Position numbers and translations under genes: made by a program | DNA from: Chryseobacterium indoltheticum | GTDB taxonomy: Bacteria; Bacteroidota; Bacteroidia; Flavobacteriales; Weeksellaceae | NCBI RefSeq assembly: GCF_003815915.1 | Contig: NZ_CP033929.1 | Location: forward strand, 2,046,001-2,110,000 | DNA length: 64,000 bases | Reading direction: 5' to 3' | Shown: positions 46,483-54,754 of the stretch, piece by piece | How the letters are laid out: each line of letters begins with the position of its first letter | How positions within the stretch are numbered: the first letter of the stretch is position 1 | Notes under the pieces: generated by a model | What the model was told of the DNA's origin: nothing | The model's database searches: none | What the model saw: only the letters and a program-made list of their open reading frames with translations

Positions 46483-46511
46483 TTGATTTTCAGAGTGACT
46501 TGGTAATTTTG
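46483..46511 (+). promoter_or_regulatory. promoter before the VOC gene pair
   Basis: TTG at 46483-46485, 18-bp spacer, TAATTTTG at 46504-46511. The ATG of the first VOC copy follows 29 bp later. Confidence 0.5.
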
Positions 46512-46540
46512 GTTAAAAGTTTAACATCAAAAATTACAAA

Positions 46541-46954
46541 ATGGAAATCAATCAAATTTACGTAAACCTTCCTGTAAAAGATGTTCAGAAAACGAGAGAA
46601 TTCTGGACGAAACTTGGGTTTTCTATCAACGAACAATTTTCTGATTAAAAAGCAATCTGTGTAATCATGAAACAAGATCATATTTACACCATGTTTTTAA
46701 AAGAAGAGTTTTTCCAAACTTTCACAGACAGACCTGTTGCAAAGGGAGATACTACTCAAACTCTTCTTGCAATTGGTGTAAACAGTCGTGAAGAAGTTGA
46801 TCAAATGGTGAAAACTGCTACAGAAAATGGAGGTTCCAAATACAGTGAGCCTAGAGATTATGGCTGGATGTATCAGAAAACTTTTGCAGATTTAGACGGT
46901 CATCAATGGGAAGTACTTTTTTCAGATATGTCTCAGCTTCCTGCAGAATTTTAA
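46541..46954 (+). pseudogene. VOC family gene disrupted by an in-frame stop
   Basis: Reading from the ATG at 46541 gives MEINQIYVNLPVKDVQKTRE and onward, until TAA at 46646-46648 (codon 36) follows NEQFSD. The frame then continues KAICVIMKQDHIYTMFLKEE to 46954. The intact neighbour at 46988 reads NEQFSDDKAVCVVLNDTIYV at the same place, so a single nonsense change is the simplest explanation. Translation could restart at the ATG at 46667, but that fragment lacks the first VOC strand. The leader AAATTACAAAATG is shared with the neighbour. Confidence 0.85.
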
Positions 46955-46987
46955 ATTTCAGATTTAACCTAAATAAAAAATTACAAA

Positions 46988-47398
46988 ATGAAAGTCAATC
47001 AAATTTATGTGAATCTTCCGGTGAAAGATATTCAGAAAACAAAAGAATTCTGGACTAACGTAGGATTTACCGTCAACGAGCAATTTTCAGACGATAAAGC
47101 GGTTTGTGTTGTGTTGAACGATACTATTTACGTCATGTTTTTAAAGGAAGAATATTTTCAAACATTTTCAGAAAGACCTGTTCCGAAAGGCGATACAACA
47201 CAAGTTCTGGTTGCAATTGGTTTAAACAGTCGTGAGGAAGTTGATCAGGTTGTTAATGCAGCCGTAGCGAACGGAGCTTATCAACACGAAGAACCACAAG
47301 ATTACGGATGGATGTATCAAAATTCTTTTTGGGACATCAACGGACACGGATGGAATGTGACGTTTGCAGATATGTCGCAAATGCCTTCACAGCCTTAA
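46988..47398 (+). CDS. VOC family protein (intact paralogue)
   Basis: 136 residues, one VOC domain pair: VNQIYVNLPVKDIQKTKEFW, GFTVNEQFSDDKAVCVVLND, REEVDQVVNAAVANGAYQHE and YGWMYQNSFWDINGHGWNVT. It is the tandem twin of the broken gene just upstream. Typical of the Bacteroidota group annotated glyoxalase/bleomycin resistance; no substrate known. Confidence 0.88.
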   Translation: MKVNQIYVNLPVKDIQKTKEFWTNVGFTVNEQFSDDKAVCVVLNDTIYVMFLKEEYFQTFSERPVPKGDTTQVLVAIGLNSREEVDQVVNAAVANGAYQHEEPQDYGWMYQNSFWDINGHGWNVTFADMSQMPSQP

Positions 47399-47412
47399 GC
47401 TCAATTTGAATC

Positions 47413-47432
47413 AACCTTAACCTTAACCTTAA
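47413..47432 (+). repeat. CCTTAA hexamer, about three copies, in the leader
   Basis: ACCTTAACCTTAACCTTAA ends a few bases before the DinB-like start codon. It is the same hexamer as at 5384-5474. Confidence 0.75.
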
Positions 47433-47435
47433 ATT

Positions 47436-47960
47436 ATGGACACACCAAAGTCATCAAAATTAGAAATTATAATTCCTGCATTTAGAGGTCACAGTCAGAG
47501 TTTTCTGATGGTTCTTGATGGAATTTCAGAGGAAGATGGGCTGAAAAGAATTGAAGGCAGAACAAACCATATCGTTTGGATGGTAGGTAATTTTCTCGAT
47601 ATGCGCTATGCAATGGGAAGCGTGCTCGGATTAAATGAAGAATTTGAGTTTAAAGATTTTTTCTTGCAGGGAAAAGCGTTAGATGAAAACTTAGAATACC
47701 CGTCTTTACAAGAATTGAAAGATTCTTTTCATAAAATCTCACCGCTTGTTTACAATAAATTATTGGAAGCATCAGACGAAGATTTAGAGAAAGCATTTCC
47801 GATGGGAATGAACATTGATTTTTTTCCTGAAACAGTTCTAAATTTTGTTGGAATGTGCATTGGTCGTGAAGATTATCTGTGTGGACAAATCGGATTGATG
47901 CGCAGAATTCTTGGGTACGAAGGAATGAAATATGACTTTGATGAGAATATGAAGTATTAA
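47436..47960 (+). CDS. DinB-like four-helix protein
   Basis: 174 residues, all-helical, with GHSQSFLMVLDG (first His), RTNHIVWMVGNFLDMRYAM (second His) and GREDYLCGQIGLMRRILGYE near the end. In the DinB/YfiT family three His bind a metal; here the final helix has REDYLC where a His would stand, so the site may be incomplete or altered. Members include bacillithiol transferases and uncharacterised stress proteins. The leader hexamer repeat precedes the start. Confidence 0.75.
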   Translation: MDTPKSSKLEIIIPAFRGHSQSFLMVLDGISEEDGLKRIEGRTNHIVWMVGNFLDMRYAMGSVLGLNEEFEFKDFFLQGKALDENLEYPSLQELKDSFHKISPLVYNKLLEASDEDLEKAFPMGMNIDFFPETVLNFVGMCIGREDYLCGQIGLMRRILGYEGMKYDFDENMKY

Positions 47961-47981
47961 AATCAAATGTATATTTAAAAC

Positions 47982-48020
47982 AGATTCTTCACTGCACTTC
48001 GTTTCGTTCAGAATGACAAA
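47982..48020. repeat. dispersed element related to the GTCATTCC family
   Basis: AGATTCTTCACTGCACTTCG joined to TTTCGTTCAGAATGACAAA: the ends match the GTCATTCC family while the middle is a CACTTCGTTTCG insert. Confidence 0.6.
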
Positions 48021-48039
48021 ACGTATAAAAATATAACTT

Positions 48040-48120
48040 ATTTTCTTTGCTGAATCAAACGCCTTTGCGAACGAAAAGCATTCTCAATTAGATAAAAAAT
48101 CTTTGTGCTCTTTGCGTTTA
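48040..48120. repeat. CGCCTTTGCGAAC dispersed element
   Basis: Second copy of the element at 41781-41877, with TTTGCTGAATCAAACGCCTT and CTTTGTGCTCTTTGCG. Confidence 0.55.
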
Positions 48121-48239
48121 AATAAACACAAATGACACAAATGGTTACACAAATTTCATGATAAATTTAATTGTTTTATTCGTAAAAACCATTAGCGAAA
48201 CTCGTGTTTAAAAAAACTAACTTTTTAAAAATAAAAATC

Positions 48240-48671
48240 ATGGCAAAATTAAATCCGTACCTGAATTTTGACGGTACAGCAGAAAAAGCATTTACATTTT
48301 ATAAATCTGTTTTCGGTGGAGAATTCGTTGGAGAAATTCACAAAATGGGAAATGCTCCCGGAACTGAAAATCTTTCAGACGAAGAAAAAAACAGAGTCAT
48401 GCACATTGCGCTTCCCATTGGTGGAGATCTTTTGATGGCTTCAGATATTGTGCCGTCATTCGGACAGAAATTAACCGTTGGAAATAATAATTATGTTTCA
48501 ATTTTCCCTGATTCCAGAGAAGATGCAGATCGAATTTTTAAAAGACTTTCAGAAGGTGGAAATATTGAAATGCCGCTTGAAGACCAGTTTTGGGGAGATT
48601 ATTTCGGAAGCTTTCAGGATCAGTTTGGTGTTCATTGGATGATTAATTATAACGAAGAATACACAAAATAG
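48240..48671 (+). CDS. PhnB-like VOC family protein
   Basis: 143 residues from the ATG at 48240, since MAKLNPYLNFDGTAEKAFTF is the family's normal start. The rest (YKSVFGGEFVGEIHKMG, NYVSIFPDSREDADRIFKRL, FWGDYFGSFQDQFGVHWMIN) matches PhnB/3-demethylubiquinone methyltransferase-like VOC proteins. Substrate unknown. Confidence 0.88.
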   Translation: MAKLNPYLNFDGTAEKAFTFYKSVFGGEFVGEIHKMGNAPGTENLSDEEKNRVMHIALPIGGDLLMASDIVPSFGQKLTVGNNNYVSIFPDSREDADRIFKRLSEGGNIEMPLEDQFWGDYFGSFQDQFGVHWMINYNEEYTK

Positions 48672-48742
48672 TTTTATATTTAATTAATGAAAGGGTAGAT
48701 GTTAATTTACCCTTATTTTACACCATAAAAACAAAATATTAA

Positions 48743-49156
48743 ATGGACAAAGTTAAAATTGACATTACGATCTTGGCGCCGGTAGAAAAAGTCTGGGATT
48801 ATTTTAATGATCCAAAACACATTACCAAATGGAATTTTGCACACGAAAGCTGGTTTTGTCCGATTTCTGAAAGTGATTTGAAACCAGGCGGGAAGTTCAA
48901 TAACCGAATGGAGGCAAAAGACGGAAGCTTCGGATTTGATTACATCGGAATTTATGACGAAGTGATTCCGAATGAAAGAATAAAATATCACATTGAAGAT
49001 GGAAGAGAAGTAGAAGTGATTTTTGAGAAAATAGACGAAAATACCACTAAAGTAACCGAGATTTTCGATCCTGAAAAACAAAATTCAGCTGAAATGCAAC
49101 GTGAAGGTTGGTATGCAATACTCAACAATTTTCATAAATATGTAGAAAACAACTAA
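48743..49156 (+). CDS. SRPBCC family protein (AHSA1/polyketide-cyclase-like)
   Basis: 137 residues. VKIDITILAPVEKVWDYFND, HITKWNFAHESWFCPISESD and YHIEDGREVEVIFEKIDENT form the Hsp90-activator-homologue/START-like cavity fold. Such proteins bind hydrophobic ligands. It sits 71 bp after the PhnB-like gene on the same strand. Confidence 0.85.
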   Translation: MDKVKIDITILAPVEKVWDYFNDPKHITKWNFAHESWFCPISESDLKPGGKFNNRMEAKDGSFGFDYIGIYDEVIPNERIKYHIEDGREVEVIFEKIDENTTKVTEIFDPEKQNSAEMQREGWYAILNNFHKYVENN

Positions 49157-49190
49157 CAATTTTTTTTGCAATATGATCAACTTAATAATT

Positions 49191-49430
49191 ATGGCAAAGT
49201 GTTTAACCTCTATTTGTGCTGTTAATTATGTTGCGAATGGAGATTTTTTGAAGGGGATTATAGCGATGCCTGCAAGAAGGGCTCTTGAAAAAGAAAAGAT
49301 TGATTCTTTAGAAAAACTGTCACTTTATTCTGAGCAGGAAATCATGCAACTTCACGGTTTTGGAAAAAATGCGATGGAGAAATTAAAATGCTATATGCAG
49401 GAAAATCAGATTTCCTTTAAAAATAATTAA
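49191..49430 (+). CDS. small helix-hairpin-helix protein related to RNA polymerase alpha CTD
   Basis: The core PARRALEKEKIDSLEKLSLY followed by LHGFGKNAMEKLKCYMQE is the alpha-CTD-like helix-hairpin-helix seen in many Bacteroidota small proteins, usually after a longer zinc-rich segment. Here ATGs at 49173, 49191 and 49266 are all possible; 49191 was kept as a compromise, although family members usually align from PARRALE. Probably DNA- or protein-binding. Confidence 0.65.
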   Translation: MAKCLTSICAVNYVANGDFLKGIIAMPARRALEKEKIDSLEKLSLYSEQEIMQLHGFGKNAMEKLKCYMQENQISFKNN

Positions 49431-49445
49431 AAACTAAACATAAAG

Positions 49446-49472
49446 TTTGTCATTGCCAGCGAAGCAATCTTT
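49446..49472. repeat. GTCATTGCCAGCGAAGCAATC element
   Basis: A variant of the dispersed family whose usual form is GTCATTGCGAGGAACGAAGC. It sits between two genes in the VOC run. Confidence 0.55.
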
Positions 49473-49566
49473 AAATATAAATACGTCACATATTTTTCTT
49501 AACATAATAAAGAATAAATATTAAACAAGTCGTGTTTGAACTCAATCAACTTTAAATTTTAAAACA

Positions 49567-50430
49567 ATGAATAACAATATTTTCCCATGCCTTTGGTATG
49601 ATGGTGATGCAAAAGAATCAGCTGAATTTTACTGCAAAATATTTGATGGAAAAATTACTGCAGATACTCCGGTAGTTTTAAATGTAGAACTTTTCGGACA
49701 GAAATTAATGCTTTTAAATGGCGGCCCGCATTTTGAAAAAAATGCTTCCGTTTCGTTTATGGTAATGTGTGAAACGGAAGATGAAGTTCAAGAATATTGG
49801 AATCAGTTGGAAGACGGAGGGATTGTTTTGATGGCGTTAGATTCTTATCCTTGGAGTAAAAAATATGGTTGGATCCGAGATAAATTTGGAGTTACTTGGC
49901 AAATATATTTAGGTGAAAAGAAAAGCGAGCAAAGAATTATTCCGACTTTAATGTTTATCCATCAAAATAACGGAAAAGCATTGGAAGCGATGGAATCGTA
50001 CACCACAATTTTCCCCAATTCAAAAATAGAAAGCGTCTTGAAATATGGAGAAGGCGTAAATGATGAAAATCACGAAGTTCCGGAAAATGTACAACACGCC
50101 CATTTTGAAATTGACGGTTATTCAATGTTTTGCATGGATAATTCTTACGATCACAAATTTGATTTTAATGAAGGGATTTCAATGGTCATTATGACAGAAA
50201 ATCAGGAAGAAACAGATCACCTTTGGAGCTCTCTCACTACAGATGGGGGTAGAGAAAGTATGTGTGGTTGGCTAAAAGATAAATTCGGAATGAGCTGGCA
50301 AATTGTACCCACAAGATTAATTGAGCTGATGAGCGATTCTAATCAGCAAAAAGCCCAAATTGTAGTACAGGCTATGATGAAAATGCAAAAAATTGTAATT
50401 AAAGATTTAGAAGAAGCTTATCATTCTTAA
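49567..50430 (+). CDS. two-domain VOC (PhnB-like) protein
   Basis: 287 residues. Two similar PhnB-type halves: IFPCLWYDGDAKESAEFYCK ... KFGVTWQIYLGEK (1-118) and TLMFIHQNNGKALEAMESYT ... KFGMSWQIVPTRLIE (125-265). Each has the VOC beta-strand pattern. Fusion of two copies is common in this family. Function unknown. Confidence 0.87.
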   Translation: MNNNIFPCLWYDGDAKESAEFYCKIFDGKITADTPVVLNVELFGQKLMLLNGGPHFEKNASVSFMVMCETEDEVQEYWNQLEDGGIVLMALDSYPWSKKYGWIRDKFGVTWQIYLGEKKSEQRIIPTLMFIHQNNGKALEAMESYTTIFPNSKIESVLKYGEGVNDENHEVPENVQHAHFEIDGYSMFCMDNSYDHKFDFNEGISMVIMTENQEETDHLWSSLTTDGGRESMCGWLKDKFGMSWQIVPTRLIELMSDSNQQKAQIVVQAMMKMQKIVIKDLEEAYHS

Positions 50431-50437
50431 CTGGGTG

Positions 50438-50511
50438 ATGGAAGTTGGATGTCAGAAGTTATTTGAGTGTTTAAAAACTTTCAGCTTCCAACATCAAACT
50501 TCTACTTCCAT
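50438..50511. repeat. GGAAGTTGGATGTCAGAAG-type inverted element
   Basis: ATGGAAGTTGGATGTCAGAA faces the complementary ACATCAAACTTCTACTTCCA. It is related to the element at 25743. Confidence 0.55.
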
Positions 50512-50554
50512 TATTCGGCTTGTTGTTTGATACAGTTCTGAAAAAGATTTGCTT

Positions 50555-51388
50555 ATGAAGACGCAGAACAAGTCAAAATCACTTTCCAAAGTACCTAAAG
50601 ACGGTTTATATCCTGAGATTATCAGGCAAAATTATTTAGGAAGCAAAAAATTACTTAATAAAAAAGCTATTATTTCCGGGGGCGACAGCGGAATCGGTCA
50701 GGCAGTAGCTGTACATTTTGCAAGAGAAGGAGCCGATGTTGCCATTATCTATAAAGAAAGTGTAAAAGATGCCAGAGAAACCCAAAGATTGGTTGAAAAA
50801 GAGGGTCAGGAATGTATTCTTTTCAAAGGTGATATTTCTAAAAAAGCATTTAGAAAAAATACTTTAGAAAAGATTAGTAAACATTGGAAAAATGTTGATA
50901 TTCTGGTCAATAATGCCGGAATTCAGTTTCCGAAAGGTGAGATCGAAAAAATTTCGGATGATCAGATTAATGAAACATTCAACGTCAATATCATTTCAAT
51001 GATTTCTTTTACAAGAGACTGTTTGAAGGTAATGAATAAAGGCGCACGAATCATTTGTACCACTTCGGTAACTGCCTATCGCGGAAGCGATCATCTCATC
51101 GATTATTCGGCAACAAAAGGTGCAATCGCAACTTTTATTCGTTCATTGGCCACAAATCTTGCCGAGCAGAAAATTTTGGTCAACGGTGTTGCTCCGGGCC
51201 CGATTTGGACTCCGCTAGTGAAAGAAACTTTTGAAGATATTGCTTCTTTCGGAAAAGATACACCTTTAAAAAGAGCCGGTCAGCCTTCAGAAGTTGCACC
51301 TGCGTATGTTTTTCTGGCTTCTGAAGATTCAAGTTTTATCACGGGTGAAATTATTCACATCAATGGCGGTGATTTTGTCGGCGGATAA
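50555..51388 (+). CDS. short-chain dehydrogenase/reductase (glucose/ribitol dehydrogenase type)
   Basis: 277 residues from the ATG at 50555 (a TTG at 50549 is also in frame). Rossmann motif IISGGDSGIGQAVAVHFARE (SGGDSGIG replaces TGGxxGIG), LVNNAGIQ, TTSVTAYRGSDHLIDYSATK (Ser, Tyr and Lys of the active site) and VAPGPIWTPL. The N-terminal 40-residue extension and this motif set match the YhxD/YghA-like oxidoreductases of stress regulons. Cofactor not determined. Confidence 0.87.
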   Translation: MKTQNKSKSLSKVPKDGLYPEIIRQNYLGSKKLLNKKAIISGGDSGIGQAVAVHFAREGADVAIIYKESVKDARETQRLVEKEGQECILFKGDISKKAFRKNTLEKISKHWKNVDILVNNAGIQFPKGEIEKISDDQINETFNVNIISMISFTRDCLKVMNKGARIICTTSVTAYRGSDHLIDYSATKGAIATFIRSLATNLAEQKILVNGVAPGPIWTPLVKETFEDIASFGKDTPLKRAGQPSEVAPAYVFLASEDSSFITGEIIHINGGDFVGG

Positions 51389-51396
51389 ATATTTTT

Positions 51397-51428
51397 ACCT
51401 AAACCTAAACCTAAACCTAAACCTAAAC
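51397..51428 (+). repeat. ACCTAA hexamer, about five copies, in the leader
   Basis: Five ACCTAA units lie between the SDR stop codon and the SRPBCC start codon (51445). Confidence 0.85.
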
Positions 51429-51444
51429 TAAATATAATTAAATT

Positions 51445-51873
51445 ATGGAAACTTTAGAATTCGAAATTAAAATTAATGCAGCTCCGGAAAAAATATGGAC
51501 CGTTTTGTGGGATGATTTGAGTTACAGACAATGGACTTCAGCGTTTTCTAAAGGCTCATTTTATCTCGGCACTTGGGATGAAGGCAGCATCATTAAATTT
51601 TTTGATCCAAACAATAACGGAATGTACAGTCGTGTTGTAAAGAATGATCCCAATAAAGAGATGATTTTTCTGCATTTGGGCGAAATTTATGATGGCGTAG
51701 AAACTCCACAAGATTGGGGAGACGCTACAGAATCTTATATTTTAGAGGAAACAGAAGAAGAAACTATATTGAAAGTAGCCATTAAATCGTCACCGGAATT
51801 CAAAGATTTTTTTGAAGAAAAATTCCCGGCTGCGCTTCAAAATGTAAAGAATCTGGCTGAAAATCAGCTTTAA
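51445..51873 (+). CDS. SRPBCC family protein
   Basis: 142 residues. LEFEIKINAAPEKIWTVLWD, SYRQWTSAFSKGSFY and FFDPNNNGMYSRVVKNDPNK are the AHSA1-type START fold. It is the first of a pair of similar genes. The leader is the ACCTAA hexamer tract. Confidence 0.85.
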   Translation: METLEFEIKINAAPEKIWTVLWDDLSYRQWTSAFSKGSFYLGTWDEGSIIKFFDPNNNGMYSRVVKNDPNKEMIFLHLGEIYDGVETPQDWGDATESYILEETEEETILKVAIKSSPEFKDFFEEKFPAALQNVKNLAENQL

Positions 51874-51935
51874 GTGATTGATTGCAAAGACACAAGTGAT
51901 TTTAACCAAATCACACACATCAAAAAATCATTATT

Positions 51936-52388
51936 ATGGAAAATTTATCGTACGACATTATTATCAATGCTCCAAAACAAAAAATATGGGATGTCTTGTG
52001 GACACCAGAAACGTACAGTGAATGGACGAAATATTTCAATCCTAAGTCGATTTCAATAATGAAATCAGATTGGCAAGTTGGTGGAAAAACGTATTTTACA
52101 AATACAGAAGGTGAAGGAATGGTATCCACGATCGATAGCTTGGAAAAGCCCGATCAGATTGTTTTTAAACATTTAGGAATGGTTGATAAAGAAGGAAATG
52201 AAGACACTCAAAGTAAAGAAGTGATGGAGTGGAACGGTTCTTTTGAAAAATATTTCCTGATTTCGCTCGATGACGGAACGGTAAAACTTCAAGCAGAAGT
52301 TCAGGCCGAAAGCGAATGGAAAGATCATATGAACGAAGGCTTTACCAAAGGTTTACAGATTGTTAAAGATCTTGCGGAATCGAATTAA
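51936..52388 (+). CDS. SRPBCC family protein (paralogue of 51445)
   Basis: 150 residues: MENLSYDIIINAPKQKIWDV, LWTPETYSEWTKYFNPKSIS and GEGMVSTIDSLEKPDQIVFK follow the same plan as the gene before it (LWDDLSYRQWT), so they arose by duplication. A cytoplasmic hydrophobic-ligand binder is expected. A terminator follows. Confidence 0.87.
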   Translation: MENLSYDIIINAPKQKIWDVLWTPETYSEWTKYFNPKSISIMKSDWQVGGKTYFTNTEGEGMVSTIDSLEKPDQIVFKHLGMVDKEGNEDTQSKEVMEWNGSFEKYFLISLDDGTVKLQAEVQAESEWKDHMNEGFTKGLQIVKDLAESN

Positions 52389-52412
52389 TAAGATTTGTAT
52401 AGTTTATATCAG

Positions 52413-52442
52413 GAGGTTTTTTTAGAGAAAACCTCTTTTTTT
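52413..52442 (+). terminator. rho-independent terminator
   Basis: GAGGTTTT, loop TTTAGAG, AAAACCTC, then a long T run. Confidence 0.85.
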
Positions 52443-52515
52443 ATTTAACTTTAAAAAAATATTCTCAATCATTTGTGAAAATCAGTGATATATGTGAGAA
52501 TTTAAAACAATTAAT

Positions 52516-52974
52516 ATGAAATTACTGGGAATCCTTTTTATTACATTTGCTTTAGCTTTAGTCGGAACAAAAATCTTTGAGGGAAATTGGAATCTTCTAT
52601 TTTCCGGAAATCTTGGAATGGCAGTTTTCATGATTTTCACAGGTTTTGCCCATTTTAAATTTCAAAAAGGAATGGCTTTAATGATTCCTAAATTTATTCC
52701 GGCAAAAATGTTTTGGGTCTATTTTACAGGTCTAATTGAAATTCTGACGGCAATTGGCTTAATGATTCCTTCAATTCGGGAGCTTACTTCAATTTTGTTG
52801 ATTATCTTTTTAATTTTAGTGTTTATTGCTAATGTTTATTCATCACGAAAGAAAGTGAACCTTTTTAAAGCAGATTATTCTGGTCCCGGAATGGCTTATT
52901 TGTATAAAGAAAGAATTCCAATGCAGATTATTTTAATAACCTGGACATGGTATTTCGGAATTTATCTGAACTGA
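52516..52974 (+). CDS. DoxX-like membrane protein
   Basis: 152 residues with four hydrophobic segments near residues 2-18, 33-48, 72-92 and 95-115, containing MAVFMIFTGFAHFKFQKGMA and FTGLIEILTAIGLMIPS, the usual DoxX-like features. Function unknown. Confidence 0.78.
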   Translation: MKLLGILFITFALALVGTKIFEGNWNLLFSGNLGMAVFMIFTGFAHFKFQKGMALMIPKFIPAKMFWVYFTGLIEILTAIGLMIPSIRELTSILLIIFLILVFIANVYSSRKKVNLFKADYSGPGMAYLYKERIPMQIILITWTWYFGIYLN

Positions 52975-53095
52975 AAATTAGCTTTAAATCGGTTAAAACA
53001 AGTCTATTTTAAACAAAATTTAAAACCAACATCACGATTTTTATCTCTCACCGAAAATCCTTATTTTTGCATATCTAAAAAGTAAAAGTAAAGAA

Positions 53096-54523
53096 ATGAA
53101 TTCCTACAAAAATCCATTGGAAGAGCGCTACTCCAGTGAAGAAATGTTATTTAACTTTTCTCATAATAATAAATTCCAGAATTGGAGAAAGCTTTGGATT
53201 GCCCTTGCTGAAATTGAAAAAGACTTAGGTCTTGAGATTACAGACGAGCAAATTGCTGAGTTGAAAGCCAATGTTGATAATATCGATTACGATAAAGCGG
53301 CAGAATACGAGAAAAAATTCCGTCATGATGTAATGGCTCACGTTCACGCTTATGGTGATGTGGCGCCTTCTGCTAAAGGAATTATTCACTTAGGAGCTAC
53401 TTCGGCATTTGTAGGAGATAATACAGATTTAATTCAAATCCGTGACGGACTTTTAATTTTAAAGAAAAAGTTGGTTAACGTAATGAAAAATCTTTCTGAT
53501 TTTGCTATTCAATATAAAGATTTACCAACTTTAGGATTTACACACTTCCAACCAGCTCAGTTAACAACTGTTGGAAAAAGAGCTACACTTTGGTTACAAA
53601 GTTTGGTTCTAGACATCGAGGAGCTTGATTTCTTCTTAGAAACGCTACGTTTCAGAGGAGTAAAAGGAACAACAGGAACTGCTGCAAGTTTCCTTGAGCT
53701 TTTCAACGGTGATTATTCTAAAGTAAAACATTTAGATAAAGAGCTTTCAAAAAGATTCGGTTTTGAGAAAGTTTTCGGAGTTTCTGGACAGACTTATGAC
53801 AGAAAAATCGATGCTAAAGTGGTCGCTTTATTAGGAAATATTGCACAATCTGCACATAAATTTACCAACGATCTACGTCTTCTTCAAAATTTGAAAGAAA
53901 TTGAAGAACCATTCGAAAAAAACCAAATCGGTTCATCTGCAATGGCTTACAAGCGTAATCCAATGAGAAGCGAAAGAATCGGAGCGTTGGCAAAATATGT
54001 TATGTCTTTGACGACGAGTTCTGCAATGGTCGCTTCTACGCAATGGTTTGAAAGAACTTTAGATGATTCTGCAAACAAGAGATTAACGATTCCTCAGGCT
54101 TTCTTGGCTGTTGATGCAATTCTATTGATTTGGAACAACATCATGAACGGAATCGTGGTATATCCGAACAGAATCAACAAGCATATTATGGAAGAACTTC
54201 CTTTCATGGCGACAGAATACATCATCATGGAAGAGGTAAAAGCTGGTGGAGACCGTCAGGAAATCCACGAAGTGATCAGAGTTCATTCAATGGAAGCTTC
54301 TAAAAAAGTGAAAGAAGAAGGTAAAGAAAATGACCTTATCGAAAGAATCTTAAATGACGATTCATTAAAGCTTGATAAGTCAAAATTAAAAGAAGTTTTA
54401 GATCCTAAAAACTTTATCGGGTTTGCACCAATTCAAACGGAAGAATTCATCGCAAATGAAGTTCAGCCGATCATTGATGCCAATAAAGACCTGATTGGTT
54501 TGGAGGCTGATCTTAAAGTATAA
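53096..54523 (+). CDS. purB: adenylosuccinate lyase
   Basis: 475 residues. The enzyme makes AMP from adenylosuccinate and AICAR from SAICAR. HLGATSAFVGDNTD, TLGFTHFQPAQLTTVGKRAT and the fumarase/aspartase signature GSSAMAYKRNPMRSERIGAL (Ser and Lys of the active site) are all present. TATTTTTG at 53062-53069 is a good -7 box. A terminator follows, then an intergenic element and purL, so two purine genes are neighbours but not one operon. Confidence 0.95.
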   Translation: MNSYKNPLEERYSSEEMLFNFSHNNKFQNWRKLWIALAEIEKDLGLEITDEQIAELKANVDNIDYDKAAEYEKKFRHDVMAHVHAYGDVAPSAKGIIHLGATSAFVGDNTDLIQIRDGLLILKKKLVNVMKNLSDFAIQYKDLPTLGFTHFQPAQLTTVGKRATLWLQSLVLDIEELDFFLETLRFRGVKGTTGTAASFLELFNGDYSKVKHLDKELSKRFGFEKVFGVSGQTYDRKIDAKVVALLGNIAQSAHKFTNDLRLLQNLKEIEEPFEKNQIGSSAMAYKRNPMRSERIGALAKYVMSLTTSSAMVASTQWFERTLDDSANKRLTIPQAFLAVDAILLIWNNIMNGIVVYPNRINKHIMEELPFMATEYIIMEEVKAGGDRQEIHEVIRVHSMEASKKVKEEGKENDLIERILNDDSLKLDKSKLKEVLDPKNFIGFAPIQTEEFIANEVQPIIDANKDLIGLEADLKV

Positions 54524-54528
54524 ATGAT

Positions 54529-54554
54529 ATGCAGTCTTTTCGGCTGCATTTTTT
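54529..54554 (+). terminator. rho-independent terminator of purB
   Basis: ATGCAG (54529-54534) pairs with CTGCAT (54544-54549), followed by T residues. Confidence 0.75.
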
Positions 54555-54600
54555 ACTTTGTTAAGTTTAAGATTTGACAAAGTTTTCAGAAACACTGATT

Positions 54601-54707
54601 TTTTTATGGCAGCTTTATCCGCCTTCCGTTCCCGCTTTTTGCCTACACTTCGTTTCGGCAAAAGAGCTCCACTCAAGTCGGGCTGCAAAGTGGGATTGCC
54701 AACATAA
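54601..54707. other. GC-rich structured intergenic element between purB and purL
   Basis: A stretch with more GC than the flanks. It can fold: GCTTTTTGCC (54634) pairs with GGCAAAAGAGC (54657), and GGCAGC (54608) faces GGGCTGC (54680). The sequence resembles non-coding elements I know from other flavobacterial genomes, but I cannot confirm copies elsewhere from this window. Confidence 0.45.
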
Positions 54708-54754
54708 ATTTCAGTTAAAAATTAAAAATAAATCTAATAAATATCTGGCATCTA

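Noticed and set aside
51874..52059. 61-codon plus frame between the two SRPBCC genes
   Set aside because: It overlaps the start of the second SRPBCC gene in another frame and has no features of its own.
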